DNA of 64,000 nt from Sulfuricurvum sp. GTDB taxonomy: Bacteria > Campylobacterota > Campylobacteria > Campylobacterales > Sulfurimonadaceae. Shown in pieces: positions 19,051-27,732 of the stretch. A model generated the notes under the pieces. It worked only from the letters and a program-made list of their open reading frames with translations, was not told where the DNA came from and searched no databases. The translations under genes and the position numbers were made by a program. The stretch covers positions 1 through 64,000 of the forward strand of contig DYMK01000009.1 in assembly GCA_020721585.1 (NCBI GenBank). Direction: 5' to 3'. Position 1 is the stretch's first letter, and the number at the start of each line of letters is the position of its first letter.

Positions 19051-19136
19051 CCCAAGAGTATAGCATAACAGCGATTTTTAACCAAGATAGCGGTAAAATT
19101 GACCCCTATAAAATAATGGCAAATGGGATAAAAATA

Positions 19137-21161
19137 ATGGTTGAACCTCTTTTAATTGAAATCGGTGTTGAAGAACTTCCTGCGGTTCCGTTGCTCAAAG
19201 AATTGCCTGAAATAGAGAAAAAATGGGCGACCATTTTGGAAAAAAATGGTCTTTTGTGTGAGTTTGAATTTTATTACACCCCTCGTCGGTTGGTTGTGTG
19301 GCATCGGGAGTTTAAAACATCTCAAGAAGACAGCGTCGAAGAATTTTTTGGCGCGCCTGTGGAAATGGCGATCAAAGAGGGGCTTCCCACTCCTGCAGCG
19401 TTGGGGTTTGCAAAAAAATGTGGCGTACCGTTTGAAGAACTCTCCCGTGGTACCAAAGGGGGAAAAGAGGTGTTGTATTACGCCAAAAATCTCCAAGGAA
19501 AACCAAGCGCGCAACTGTTGCATGGGATGATTGAACAGTGGATTAAATCGCTCAATTTCGGTAAATCGATGCGTTGGGGGAGCAATACGGAGAGCTTCAT
19601 CCGCCCCATCCGTTGGCTTAATGTGATGTTGGGGGAGAAGTGTGTGGAGGCGACCCTCTTTGGCGTAGCTTCCCATTCTTCCACCTACGTTCATCGGATT
19701 AGCCATTTTTACGCCAAACCCATTGAGTCGATTCACCACTATTTTGAGGTACTTAAACAAGGTTCGGTGAGCTTGTTCCCCCAAGAACGACGTGACATGA
19801 TCTTGAAAGCCTTTGCGACCTTGGAAGAGAATCATGGAATTACCATCGAAGTGGATGAGGATTTATTAGCCGAAGTGGTCGCCATTACCGAACATCCCAC
19901 CCCGCTATTGGGAAATTTTGATGACCATTTTTTAGAATTGCCTCCTGAAGTGATTATCACCTCAATGAAAGAGCATCAACGCTATTTTCCTGTGTTTAAA
20001 GAGGGAAAATTGACCAACGCTTTTGTGGTGGTCTCCAATGCGCTGAGTGAGAATTTTAGCCACGTTATTGAGGGAAACGAGCGGGTATTGCGCCCCCGTT
20101 TGAGCGATGCACTCTTTTTCTATCGCAACGACCTCAAAAAAGGGTTAAGTACGGCAGGATTGGAAAAAGTGGTCTTTATGAACGGATTGGGAACCGTTGC
20201 AGAGAAAATCCAACGGGAAAAAATCGTTGCCCAAAAACTTTTAGCGCAGAGCAAAGCGTATGGTCTTTTTACTGATGATGAGACGATTAAGGGGGATTTA
20301 GAGCGTGCAATGGGGTTAGCCAAAGCCGATTTGATGTCCGAAATGGTCTACGAATTCACCGAACTTCAGGGGATTATGGGGTATTACTACGCCCTTGCAT
20401 TGGGGGAAAACGATCGCGTTGCCCAAGCGATCAAAGAGCAATACCATTTTACCGGTGAGCCTATCTCATCTCCTTTGAGTGCGATTGTTAACATGGCGAT
20501 GAAACTGGATACCTTGATCGGGATGTTTAGCATCGGGGAGATTCCGACGGGGTCGCGTGACCCTTTTGCGTTACGTCGTGCGGTCAATGGGATTATGAGC
20601 ATTGCCCTCAAACACGCCATACCGTTGAATTTTTCCACCTTTATCCCCTCGGTCAAAGGACTTTATGGGACGGATCGTGACTACCTCTCCACCCTTGAGA
20701 CCTTTATCACCGAGCGTTTAGCAGGGGTGTATCCTGAGGTGAATCCTTCCATTATCCAAGCGGTAGTCAATCGGGAAAGCCCCTTTTTGGACGTGCTAGC
20801 GTTGGACAGTAAGATTCAAAAAGTGGATGAAATGGCAAAAAGTGATGATGCTAAAGCGTCGTTTTCCCTCATCAAACGTCTTGCCAATATTCTCAAAGAG
20901 GAGTATGTTGATGGAGATCCCGATGCGGAAAGGTTCAATGACCATGAACGCGCGCTGTACGCTAAATTTTCCCTTATTATTGAGCAGTTTGGGGATAATT
21001 TGGAGACATTATTTGATATTAAAACGGCACTTGATGCCTTCTTTGTCAATGTCATGGTCAATGATGAGAATGTGGATATTCGTGCCAATCGTAAAAAACT
21101 GCTCAATACGATCTACCAAAAATTCGCCCTCTACGCCGATTTTAAACAAATTACCCTCTAA
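19137..21161 (+). CDS. glyS: glycyl-tRNA synthetase beta subunit
   Basis: 674 residues from ATG 19137. The start is chosen to match the family opening PLLIEIGVEELPA; an in-frame ATG at 19116 is also possible. With GlyQ it forms the bacterial tetrameric glycyl-tRNA synthetase, contributing tRNA recognition. Other conserved blocks are FIRPIRWLN, HEHxRYF-like KEHQRYFPV, and SRDPFALRRAVNG. The alpha-subunit gene glyQ is not adjacent. Confidence 0.93.
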   Translation: MVEPLLIEIGVEELPAVPLLKELPEIEKKWATILEKNGLLCEFEFYYTPRRLVVWHREFKTSQEDSVEEFFGAPVEMAIKEGLPTPAALGFAKKCGVPFEELSRGTKGGKEVLYYAKNLQGKPSAQLLHGMIEQWIKSLNFGKSMRWGSNTESFIRPIRWLNVMLGEKCVEATLFGVASHSSTYVHRISHFYAKPIESIHHYFEVLKQGSVSLFPQERRDMILKAFATLEENHGITIEVDEDLLAEVVAITEHPTPLLGNFDDHFLELPPEVIITSMKEHQRYFPVFKEGKLTNAFVVVSNALSENFSHVIEGNERVLRPRLSDALFFYRNDLKKGLSTAGLEKVVFMNGLGTVAEKIQREKIVAQKLLAQSKAYGLFTDDETIKGDLERAMGLAKADLMSEMVYEFTELQGIMGYYYALALGENDRVAQAIKEQYHFTGEPISSPLSAIVNMAMKLDTLIGMFSIGEIPTGSRDPFALRRAVNGIMSIALKHAIPLNFSTFIPSVKGLYGTDRDYLSTLETFITERLAGVYPEVNPSIIQAVVNRESPFLDVLALDSKIQKVDEMAKSDDAKASFSLIKRLANILKEEYVDGDPDAERFNDHERALYAKFSLIIEQFGDNLETLFDIKTALDAFFVNVMVNDENVDIRANRKKLLNTIYQKFALYADFKQITL

Positions 21162-21194
21162 GTTTCTAAGCCAAATTATTTTTACTTTATCGTC

Positions 21195-21218
21195 ATTCCC
21201 GCGAAGGCGGGAATCCAG
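21195..21218. repeat. REP-like palindromic repeat, copy 1
   Basis: ATTCCCGCGAAGGCGGGAAT followed by CCAG forms a hairpin and is repeated identically at 60667-60690. This is a widespread bacterial intergenic palindrome family. Here it lies 33 bases after glyS, between convergent genes, where it may also act as a terminator or RNA stabiliser. ATTCAGGGTCT follows directly. Confidence 0.75.
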
Positions 21219-21287
21219 CATTCAGGGTCTAAGATTGCGGATCGAGTTTACGTTTTAAAAACACGTTCACCCTTTGTCCAACGTTAA

Positions 21288-23027
21288 CTAACTCCCAAAC
21301 CCACTTTTAACATTATCTTTAGCAACGACAATTTGTTTTTGCTTCTCTTTGCGCGCCGTATCTTTTTCGACAAAGATTTTTTCTCGGGTTTTAGGATCCA
21401 TCTCAGTGTAATACATGACCGCTGAATAGGTTCCCGGCGTTGGGGTAAAGACCTGCGCTTGTTCAGGGTTCATTTTGAGTTCGTCGCTCGTAAAGCGTTT
21501 GAGATCGTGCATATCTTTCTCGGTACACCCCGGATGGGCGGCGATGAGATAATAGGTCAAAAATTGCTTTTTCCCCTCTTCGCGGTTGAGTTTATCATAG
21601 AGCTTTTTAAAATCAACAAGAGTTTGTTTCCCCGGTTTGTTCATCAGATGGAGGACATGGTCGGAGGTGTGTTCGGGGGCGACTTTCATCTGTCCTGAGA
21701 TATGGTGACGCACCATCTCTTTGAGGTACTCATACCCCTGACGTTTGTCTTCGTTGATGAGATCATAGCGCACCCCTGAAGCGACAAACGCTTTTTTAAT
21801 TCCCCGCACTTCACGAAGCCTTCTAAGGAGATTGATGACACGGGTATGATCCACTTTCATCTTTTTACACAGATGGGTATCGTTCACGCATCGTTGATGC
21901 GCACACGTCCCGTGTTTGAGTTTTTTACTGCACTCATAGCCGTACATATTCGCCGTTGGCCCTCCGACATCGCTGATGATCCCTTTGAAATCTTTGTACT
22001 GGGTAAACTGGGTCGCTTCGGCTAAAATCGATGTTTCACTGCGGGTGCGGATGGTACGCCCCTGATGCACCCCAATGGCACAAAAATTACACTCTCCCCA
22101 ACACCCTTGATGGGTCATGATCGAAAATTTAATCGTTTCCAAACATTTGACCGCCCCTTTGGGACGGTGATACGGGTGAAGTTCACGGGTAAAGGGCAAG
22201 GCACTCACCGCATCCATCTCGTTTTCATCCAAATAATCAGCGGGGGGATTTTGGATCGCGTAACGACCATCAACCGCTTGGCACAACCCTTTGGCAGAAA
22301 TAGGGTCATTGTTATCGTAAAACGCATCAAAAAGGTCGATATAACGCTCTTTGTTCTCCAAACACTCCGCATGAGAGGGTAAGGTCAGATAGCCCTCACG
22401 CGGTGCTTTGGCAATATAACACACTCCGCGAATATCTTCTACCGATTCGCCACGCTCTAAGGCTTTGGGCAAAGCGATAATCGCCCCTTCCCCCATCCCA
22501 TAGATCACATAATCGGCTTTGGCATCGAATAAAATGGGTTTGCGTAGCTTATTCGTCCAATAGTCATAATGGGTTACACGGCGTAAACTCGCCTCAATTC
22601 CCCCCAATACAATCGGAACCGTATTCTTGAAATGTTTACGGATAAGATTGGTATAGACGAGCGTTGCACGATCGGGTCGCGCATTGTTAACGCCACCGGG
22701 GGTATAGTCATCGCTGTTGCGGAATTTTTTGGTGGCGGTGTAGTTGGAGACCATCGAATCGACGCTTCCGCCGCTCACCCCCCAAAAAAGGCGCGGTTCC
22801 CCAAGACGCATCACATCATCCGTCGTAATGTTAGGCTGTCCGATAATCCCGACTCGATACCCCTCACGCTCCAAAATGCGCCCAACGACCGCCACCCCGA
22901 TAAAGGGGGAATCGATATAGGCATCGCCAGAGATGAGGATCACATCGCAGTACTCCCATCCACGTGCGTCCATTTCAGCACGGGTGGTGGGTAAATAGTT
23001 TAAAAGTTCGGGGATTAGGGTTTTCAT
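21288..23027 (-). CDS. ygiQ: YgiQ-family radical SAM protein
   Basis: 579 residues from ATG 23027 (MKTLIPELL...), preferred over a TTG at 23054 that has no ribosome site. The N-terminal UPF0313 domain has LISGDAYIDSPFIGVAVVGR. The radical SAM cluster motif is CWGECNFC (C-x3-C-x2-C), and the C-terminal part includes APEHTSDHVLHLMNKPG. It should bind a 4Fe-4S cluster and cleave SAM; the substrate is unknown. Its start is 129 bases from the left end of the integrative element, so it is the first core gene outside it. Confidence 0.92.
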   Translation of the reverse strand: MKTLIPELLNYLPTTRAEMDARGWEYCDVILISGDAYIDSPFIGVAVVGRILEREGYRVGIIGQPNITTDDVMRLGEPRLFWGVSGGSVDSMVSNYTATKKFRNSDDYTPGGVNNARPDRATLVYTNLIRKHFKNTVPIVLGGIEASLRRVTHYDYWTNKLRKPILFDAKADYVIYGMGEGAIIALPKALERGESVEDIRGVCYIAKAPREGYLTLPSHAECLENKERYIDLFDAFYDNNDPISAKGLCQAVDGRYAIQNPPADYLDENEMDAVSALPFTRELHPYHRPKGAVKCLETIKFSIMTHQGCWGECNFCAIGVHQGRTIRTRSETSILAEATQFTQYKDFKGIISDVGGPTANMYGYECSKKLKHGTCAHQRCVNDTHLCKKMKVDHTRVINLLRRLREVRGIKKAFVASGVRYDLINEDKRQGYEYLKEMVRHHISGQMKVAPEHTSDHVLHLMNKPGKQTLVDFKKLYDKLNREEGKKQFLTYYLIAAHPGCTEKDMHDLKRFTSDELKMNPEQAQVFTPTPGTYSAVMYYTEMDPKTREKIFVEKDTARKEKQKQIVVAKDNVKSGFGS

Positions 23028-23155
23028 AACGCGATTGTACCACAAGCTCGTCATCCTCGGAGATAATCCAGCTCATTCAAGTTCAAAATACGAGAAAATA
23101 CAGAAGATACAAAGAGATTTTTTTGAAGTATTTTTAGATTAATTTAACTGTAGGG

Positions 23156-23178
23156 GTGGTACCAGTGGGCGGACTCGA
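23156..23178. repeat. left attachment-site repeat
   Basis: A 23-bp exact copy of the tRNA-Leu 3' end, beginning GTGGTACCAGTGGGCGG. It diverges right after ...GACTCGA, so the copy does not form a tRNA. The stretch 23028-23459 otherwise holds only this repeat, the arm-site pair and the hipBA promoter region. Confidence 0.92.
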
Positions 23179-23222
23179 CATGTTCGTATTTTAGGACTTT
23201 ATTTGATAGTTTTAATAATTAG

Positions 23223-23242
23223 TATCCCTAAAAATATCCCTA
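23223..23242 (+). promoter_or_regulatory. paired TATCCCTA boxes, left end (putative integrase arm sites)
   Basis: TATCCCTA occurs at 23223-23230 and again at 23235-23242, 12 bases apart. The same pair at the same spacing is at 51574-51593 near the other end of the island. Such paired short repeats inside both ends are the usual layout of arm-type sites bound by the integrase N-terminal domain. Confidence 0.6.
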
Positions 23243-23397
23243 TTTTCCTCAACAGTTTGTAGCATGGGCGTTGTGAGTCCGTCTCAAATCTTTAAAATAT
23301 GCGGATGTTATATTAATCATGACTTAGACAATTCTATCATAAGTATCACCTTCTCATAGTAAATTACAAAACTTCTATATAGTCAGTAAATAAAATC

Positions 23398-23450
23398 ATA
23401 TTTGATTAAATATTAAATAAATAGTACAATATTAATAATATTTGATTAAA
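23398..23450 (+). promoter_or_regulatory. direct repeats upstream of hipB (putative operator)
   Basis: ATATTTGATTAAA is present at 23398-23410 and 23438-23450, 40 bases apart, ending 9 bases before the hipB start at 23460. The interval is very AT-rich. HipB-type antitoxins bind repeats in their own promoter, so autoregulation here is likely but inferred. Confidence 0.4.
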
Positions 23451-23459
23451 GGTTTCACG

Positions 23460-23714
23460 ATGGACAGCTTCGAGCTTCATTCTTCCATAGAAATAGCGCA
23501 TGAAATAGGTCGCAGAGCTAAAGCATTACGAAAAGCTACCAAAATGACCCAAAAAGAGTTTGCCGAATTTTCCGGAATACCCTTCGGAACCTATATGCGA
23601 TTCGAACAAAGTGGAGAGATCTCGTTTCAAAATTTTATCATTATCATGCAAAGACTCGGACGCATCGAAGAACTTGAATCGATGCTTTTGCCTAGAAAGG
23701 CGATTAAATGGTAA
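23460..23714 (+). CDS. hipB: HipB-like XRE antitoxin
   Basis: 84 residues from ATG 23460, which has AAAGG 8 bases upstream; a TTG six codons earlier lies inside the repeat. The XRE helix-turn-helix spans about 16-75 (ALRKATKMTQKEFAEFSG...TYMRFEQSG). It binds DNA and should neutralise the downstream HipA kinase. Its stop overlaps the hipA start (ATGGTAA), the usual coupling for this toxin-antitoxin pair. It is the first gene inside the left end of the island. Confidence 0.8.
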   Translation: MDSFELHSSIEIAHEIGRRAKALRKATKMTQKEFAEFSGIPFGTYMRFEQSGEISFQNFIIIMQRLGRIEELESMLLPRKAIKW

Positions 23715-24991
23715 ATGATACACTTATAGTCAAAGCATGGGGTGAAACCGTAGCCAAAATTATCGAAAACGATAAGGGAACCTATGATTTCATCATGAAT
23801 CCTACGAATACGCTTCCGTTCTCCCCGATTAAAATCACTAAGATGGGAGAAGTGTATAATTTTTCTCATCTTGAGCATCAATACGGCCTACCGGGACTTA
23901 TCAGTGACAGCTTACCGGGAAAATATGGGAACACTTTTTTGGAAGAGTTTTTTATCCGTCATTTTAAAAAGACACCAACAACTATTGAAAAATTACAAAT
24001 TCTCGGCAGCAATACGATGGGAGCATTGATTTACGAGCCTGAAAAATTGCATGAGCGCTCCAAAAATACTCAAGCTATTTTTCAGATGGCAGAACTCTAC
24101 GAAGAGACCAAAAAAGCACTCTTCGGTGAAAGTGAATTTGAGCTTGAAAAAATCATCGCCCTATCCAACTCGGCAGCTGGCGGTGCTCAACCCAAAGCGA
24201 TCGTCGGATTGAATCCAGATCAAAAAAGCATGTATGTCGGCAAAAAAAGTGACCCATTACCTAATGGATTCGTCCACGCGATCGTAAAATTTGATAATTT
24301 ACTCTATACCCGTGAACCGCAATCTAAAACGTTTTACGATGAACTTAATATCTCAAAAACACTAACGGAATATACATACTCCATCCTCGCACGCAAATGC
24401 GGCATCACAATCTCGGATAGCTACCTAATCGAAGACGGCAATGGCGGTATCCATTTTGCTGTAGAGAGATTCGACATTCTGAAACAAAATGACAATGTAG
24501 AACGATTGCATATGCATTCCCTCTCAGGGCTCATGCATCATAATCCAGCTGAAACGACATTTGATTATAGCAATCTTTTCCGAGTCGGATTAAAACTCAA
24601 CATTCCCCATTCGGATATGGAAAATATGTATCGAATTATGATCTTTAACATTGTTTTCGCCAATAGAGATGATCATTCCAAAAACTTTTCGTATCTCATG
24701 GATAAAAACGGTACATGGAGAGCAGCACCTGCTTACGACCTGACATTTGCCCCATCGGCGAAACATCAGATGCTATTCGATTATAAACCAGTGAGTGAAA
24801 TCAATCGTAAGCATTTGATTAAAATCGCCGATGAGTTCAATATTCGAAATGCGGGTGAAATGATCGATCATACTCTTACAGTCAAAAACCATTATTTACC
24901 TCTCATGAGTGTCGAATACGGTATTAACCCGGTATGGGCGGATCGAATATTCAAATTAACACAAAACACTGACCAATCGATCGCTATTTAA
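23708..24991 (+). CDS. hipA: HipA-family Ser/Thr kinase toxin
   Basis: 427 residues, the HipA length. Motifs: SAAGGAQPKA (Ser/Gly loop, about 154-163), catalytic NRDDHSKNFSYL (about 318-329) and the metal-binding AYDLTF. HipA of E. coli phosphorylates glutamyl-tRNA synthetase and induces dormancy; targets vary among homologues. The set of catalytic residues looks complete, so it is likely active. Placed at the edge of the island it may stabilise it or act as a defence module. Confidence 0.88.
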   Translation: MVNDTLIVKAWGETVAKIIENDKGTYDFIMNPTNTLPFSPIKITKMGEVYNFSHLEHQYGLPGLISDSLPGKYGNTFLEEFFIRHFKKTPTTIEKLQILGSNTMGALIYEPEKLHERSKNTQAIFQMAELYEETKKALFGESEFELEKIIALSNSAAGGAQPKAIVGLNPDQKSMYVGKKSDPLPNGFVHAIVKFDNLLYTREPQSKTFYDELNISKTLTEYTYSILARKCGITISDSYLIEDGNGGIHFAVERFDILKQNDNVERLHMHSLSGLMHHNPAETTFDYSNLFRVGLKLNIPHSDMENMYRIMIFNIVFANRDDHSKNFSYLMDKNGTWRAAPAYDLTFAPSAKHQMLFDYKPVSEINRKHLIKIADEFNIRNAGEMIDHTLTVKNHYLPLMSVEYGINPVWADRIFKLTQNTDQSIAI

Positions 24992-24996
24992 TAACA

Positions 24997-25305
24997 TCAT
25001 TCGTATCCATTTTCAGGATGACTCCAATATGAAAGTATTTTTACGATTTCAATCGTAATATCGATAGGAAATATGATTCCAAATTCATCATCGAAGTAGA
25101 TTTGAATCGATTCGGCTAATTCATTTTGTTCCGCTATAGCATCCGTAAAATCGCTTTTATTATATCTACACAAAAAAGGACGTGTAAATAGAAATACAAT
25201 CTCTTCATACACATATAATGCGAACGGACGATCCAAGTTATCATTCACATATTCCTGTAAGCGTATTGCTACCGTTTCTATTGATTCTGTAATCACATTA
25301 TCCAT
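24997..25305 (-). CDS. hypothetical acidic protein
   Basis: 102 residues, unrecognised, strongly acidic, with a central LDRPFALYVYEEIVFLFTRPF segment and a DDEFGIIFPIDITIEIVKIL stretch that read as beta/alpha units. It is convergent with hipA, 5 bases apart, and 26 bases downstream of the second recombinase gene, so it may be the second gene of that operon. A ribosome site AAAGGAAATGAATT precedes the start. Function unknown. Confidence 0.55.
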   Translation of the reverse strand: MDNVITESIETVAIRLQEYVNDNLDRPFALYVYEEIVFLFTRPFLCRYNKSDFTDAIAEQNELAESIQIYFDDEFGIIFPIDITIEIVKILSYWSHPENGYE

Positions 25306-25331
25306 AATTCATTTCCTTTTATTAATTAATA

Positions 25332-26249
25332 TCATCCTAGGTAATGTTCTGTTATCGAGCTTCTGAAGTGCTTCATTTCCCATGAAACACCTTGAAGTGC
25401 TTCTTCATAAGAATACCCTGCCCTCTGATACTCTCGGACTCTGCGTTGAGCCGCCGTCCAACGAAATCCGTGTGATCCATGACACTCTATCTGCAATGTC
25501 GCACAAGTATTTCGAATATCTTCCGCATAACTTTTGTAGTTGACTTTAAATCGTCCTTCTTTTTTGATGATTTCCTCGATTTGTCGATACGTGTCGACAT
25601 CGACAAATACATCACCAACTTTCCCTCCCTTTTCTTTGGTTTGAATAACTCCAATCTCTTTTTTAGAAATAGGATCAATGCGATATCCATGCATCTGTTC
25701 AGAACGAATCAACGTGCATCCCTCTGCCCTTGCGAGTCCATGTAATTGTACATGTGCTGAACACCTATGTTTATGGTTTGCAAGCATTCCAATCAATTGT
25801 TCCGGTTCTTTATAAATTCGGCTGTGGTATCCGTCATACACACGATTTAGATTCCTGGCTAAATTGAGTTGAATTTGACGTACTCCAAAATCATAATTAC
25901 GCGGTTCGCCGTATTTTTGTTGTGTATAACGTTTGAGAGCAATTTCAAGTTTTCCAAGAGCTGCTGAAATTTTTTCAAGATACGCTTTTGATGGGTAATA
26001 TTCAATTTTATAAAGCATATAGGCTTCAATATGTTCGGCAGTAATTTGTTCAAAATCTTTAATGCTATAACATTCTTTCATCCAGTGCCCAGCGTTGTTC
26101 CAAACGGATCGATACGTTTCCATCGTCATAAAACTTGCTACACAATTATGATTAGGATGACATGGGTCAATGCGTTCTTCTTTTTTGGTACCTTCTACGA
26201 AAATTGCTTTTACCAATTCGGCACTCTGCCAGTCGACTGATCCTCTCAT
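25332..26249 (-). CDS. second, divergent tyrosine recombinase
   Basis: 305 residues. The catalytic core can be aligned by eye: Arg174 in GLARAEGCTLIRSEQM, Lys at 207/210 in KEKGGKVGD, His260-x-x-Arg263 in SHGFRWTAAQRR, Trp290 at the His/Trp position, and Tyr303 three residues from the C-terminus (TEHYLG). The N-terminal half is helical and could be a core-binding domain. The unusually early end after the nucleophile and the distance from the P4-type integrase suggest a separate role, such as excision, resolution or relic of an earlier insertion. No accompanying att repeat was seen. Confidence 0.6.
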   Translation of the reverse strand: MRGSVDWQSAELVKAIFVEGTKKEERIDPCHPNHNCVASFMTMETYRSVWNNAGHWMKECYSIKDFEQITAEHIEAYMLYKIEYYPSKAYLEKISAALGKLEIALKRYTQQKYGEPRNYDFGVRQIQLNLARNLNRVYDGYHSRIYKEPEQLIGMLANHKHRCSAHVQLHGLARAEGCTLIRSEQMHGYRIDPISKKEIGVIQTKEKGGKVGDVFVDVDTYRQIEEIIKKEGRFKVNYKSYAEDIRNTCATLQIECHGSHGFRWTAAQRRVREYQRAGYSYEEALQGVSWEMKHFRSSITEHYLG

Positions 26250-26480
26250 GTTTGTCTCTGTAATTGAAATCGTTTATTCCTATCTCTGTCATAGGTTTGA
26301 TGTTGAGTCACTATAAATTTTGTTACCCCAAAATCGGAAACGGGTTTTGTCTGATTTTGAAATAATCCGATAAAGCGCAGATCAATAACTGAGCGAACCG
26401 ATGCCTGCTTCCAAGACGAGGCTACACTTATCACAACGAGATTAAAAAAATAAAATATGAGAAATTTTAGAAGATTTTTT

Positions 26481-26664
26481 GTAAAGTGCAGCAAGGTGCA
26501 CTTTACTTGTCTGCATAATGCACCGTTTTTACTCCGTTTCCTTCTGGAGTTTTTGGTCCTCTACAAACTTCGGTATGAAGGGAGTTAGATCACATAAACT
26601 TTACATTTTATATGTTTGTCAACATTACACAAAACTTTACATATAGTTTACACATCACTTTACA
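26481..26664. repeat. inverted repeat and ACTTTACA boxes upstream of the second recombinase
   Basis: Between 26250 and 26742 I see no convincing gene. GTAAAGTGCA (26481-26490) and TGCACTTTAC (26497-26506) form a perfect ten-base inverted repeat. ACTTTACA recurs at 26598, 26634 and 26657, and shares its core with the inverted repeat. The cluster lies upstream of the recombinase gene and downstream of the HNH gene. It could be an operator array or a small iteron set. Confidence 0.5.
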
Positions 26665-26742
26665 AATTTTTCCATAATTTTATGGGGATCAATCACGATT
26701 TTGAAAATTTTAGCAGTTGAAAAGGAGTTTGTGAAGAGGGAT

Positions 26743-27732
26743 TTATTCCGTCTGTTCTAAGACAATTAATTTATACAAATCTTGTTTGAGCTTATACAAA
26801 AGCTCTCGTTTTTTGCTCATAAATTCATACTCAAAAAAGACAATTTTTTTGATTTCAGAGGCTGATAGCCCCATTGTATATTTAGCAATATCTTCAATTT
26901 TTGATTTTCTATACTTTTGAGCTTTGTTGATAATAGATTTAAGGACTTCTGTATGAGAAGCATAAACCTCTTGTATTAAAAACGTTTCTAAATGAGTTTT
27001 GTATTCTGGTCTTGAAATTAATTGTCCATAGTTTTTGATATATATTTTATTCATATAGACATCGAAATCAAACTCTATTTCATCAAATATTTTTTGTGGG
27101 GGATATATTGAAGATTTATAAAAGTCTACACTACTTTTAGCTCTTTGATTACAAAATAAACATGCTGGCACTAAATTAGACAGCGTAACAGCTAAAAATG
27201 GATATCTCGATTTTGGATAAAAGTGATCTAAATCAGGAGTTATAGATTTTGAATTTTTCTCAGATTCAATTACACCAATATAGCTTCTCGAACAATATGG
27301 GCAAATAAATAGTTCACTAGATTGAATCAATTTTTTTCCATAAATATTCCTCATGTTTTTATACATTCTTGAATACTTTTTGATGAGAAACTTTTTTATA
27401 CATTTTACTTGTTCATCAACATTCAGGGAACTAAAATCACAAACAACATCTTCAGACGTTGTTATAAAAATATCTCTTGCATTAGCACCATATTGAGCTA
27501 TTAAATTTGTAAAAAAAGTTTCAATAATTAATGAATTTTTTACTTGGTCGGAAAACAAAACATCTTCTTTGATTCTTCCATTTTCTTCGAAAGACAGATT
27601 AAGTAAAAACTTTTTTGTAGCAGGCATAATATAGGCAAATATGGGGTCTTTTAGGATCTCATTTGTATCATAATCTTTTTTATGAAAATACTTAAGTAAA
27701 TCTTTTTGATCCTGTTTATCTACCTTTATCAT
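26743..27732 (-). CDS. HNH endonuclease, PtuB-like partner of the ATPase (Septu-like)
   Basis: 329 residues. The C-terminal half has a zinc-bound HNH fold: CPYC (144-147), LDHFYPKSRYP (168-178) with the catalytic His, and LVPACLFCNQRAKS (187-200). The N-terminal half is unrecognised and helical. It starts 4 bases inside the stop of the ATPase gene, a fixed pairing seen in Septu (PtuA ATPase/PtuB HNH) anti-phage systems, where the pair cuts nucleic acid on infection. It is longer than typical PtuB, so it may belong to a Septu variant. Confidence 0.75.
   Translation of the reverse strand: MIKVDKQDQKDLLKYFHKKDYDTNEILKDPIFAYIMPATKKFLLNLSFEENGRIKEDVLFSDQVKNSLIIETFFTNLIAQYGANARDIFITTSEDVVCDFSSLNVDEQVKCIKKFLIKKYSRMYKNMRNIYGKKLIQSSELFICPYCSRSYIGVIESEKNSKSITPDLDHFYPKSRYPFLAVTLSNLVPACLFCNQRAKSSVDFYKSSIYPPQKIFDEIEFDFDVYMNKIYIKNYGQLISRPEYKTHLETFLIQEVYASHTEVLKSIINKAQKYRKSKIEDIAKYTMGLSASEIKKIVFFEYEFMSKKRELLYKLKQDLYKLIVLEQTE

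Noticed and set aside
26246-26494. 82-codon minus-strand frame overlapping the second recombinase start by ATGA
   Set aside because: The overlap looks like coupling, but the frame includes part of the repeat cluster, has no ribosome site and no domain character; probably chance.
26598-26664. CRISPR-like repeat array
   Set aside because: Repeats are only eight bases, spacing is irregular (36 and 23), and no cas genes are present.
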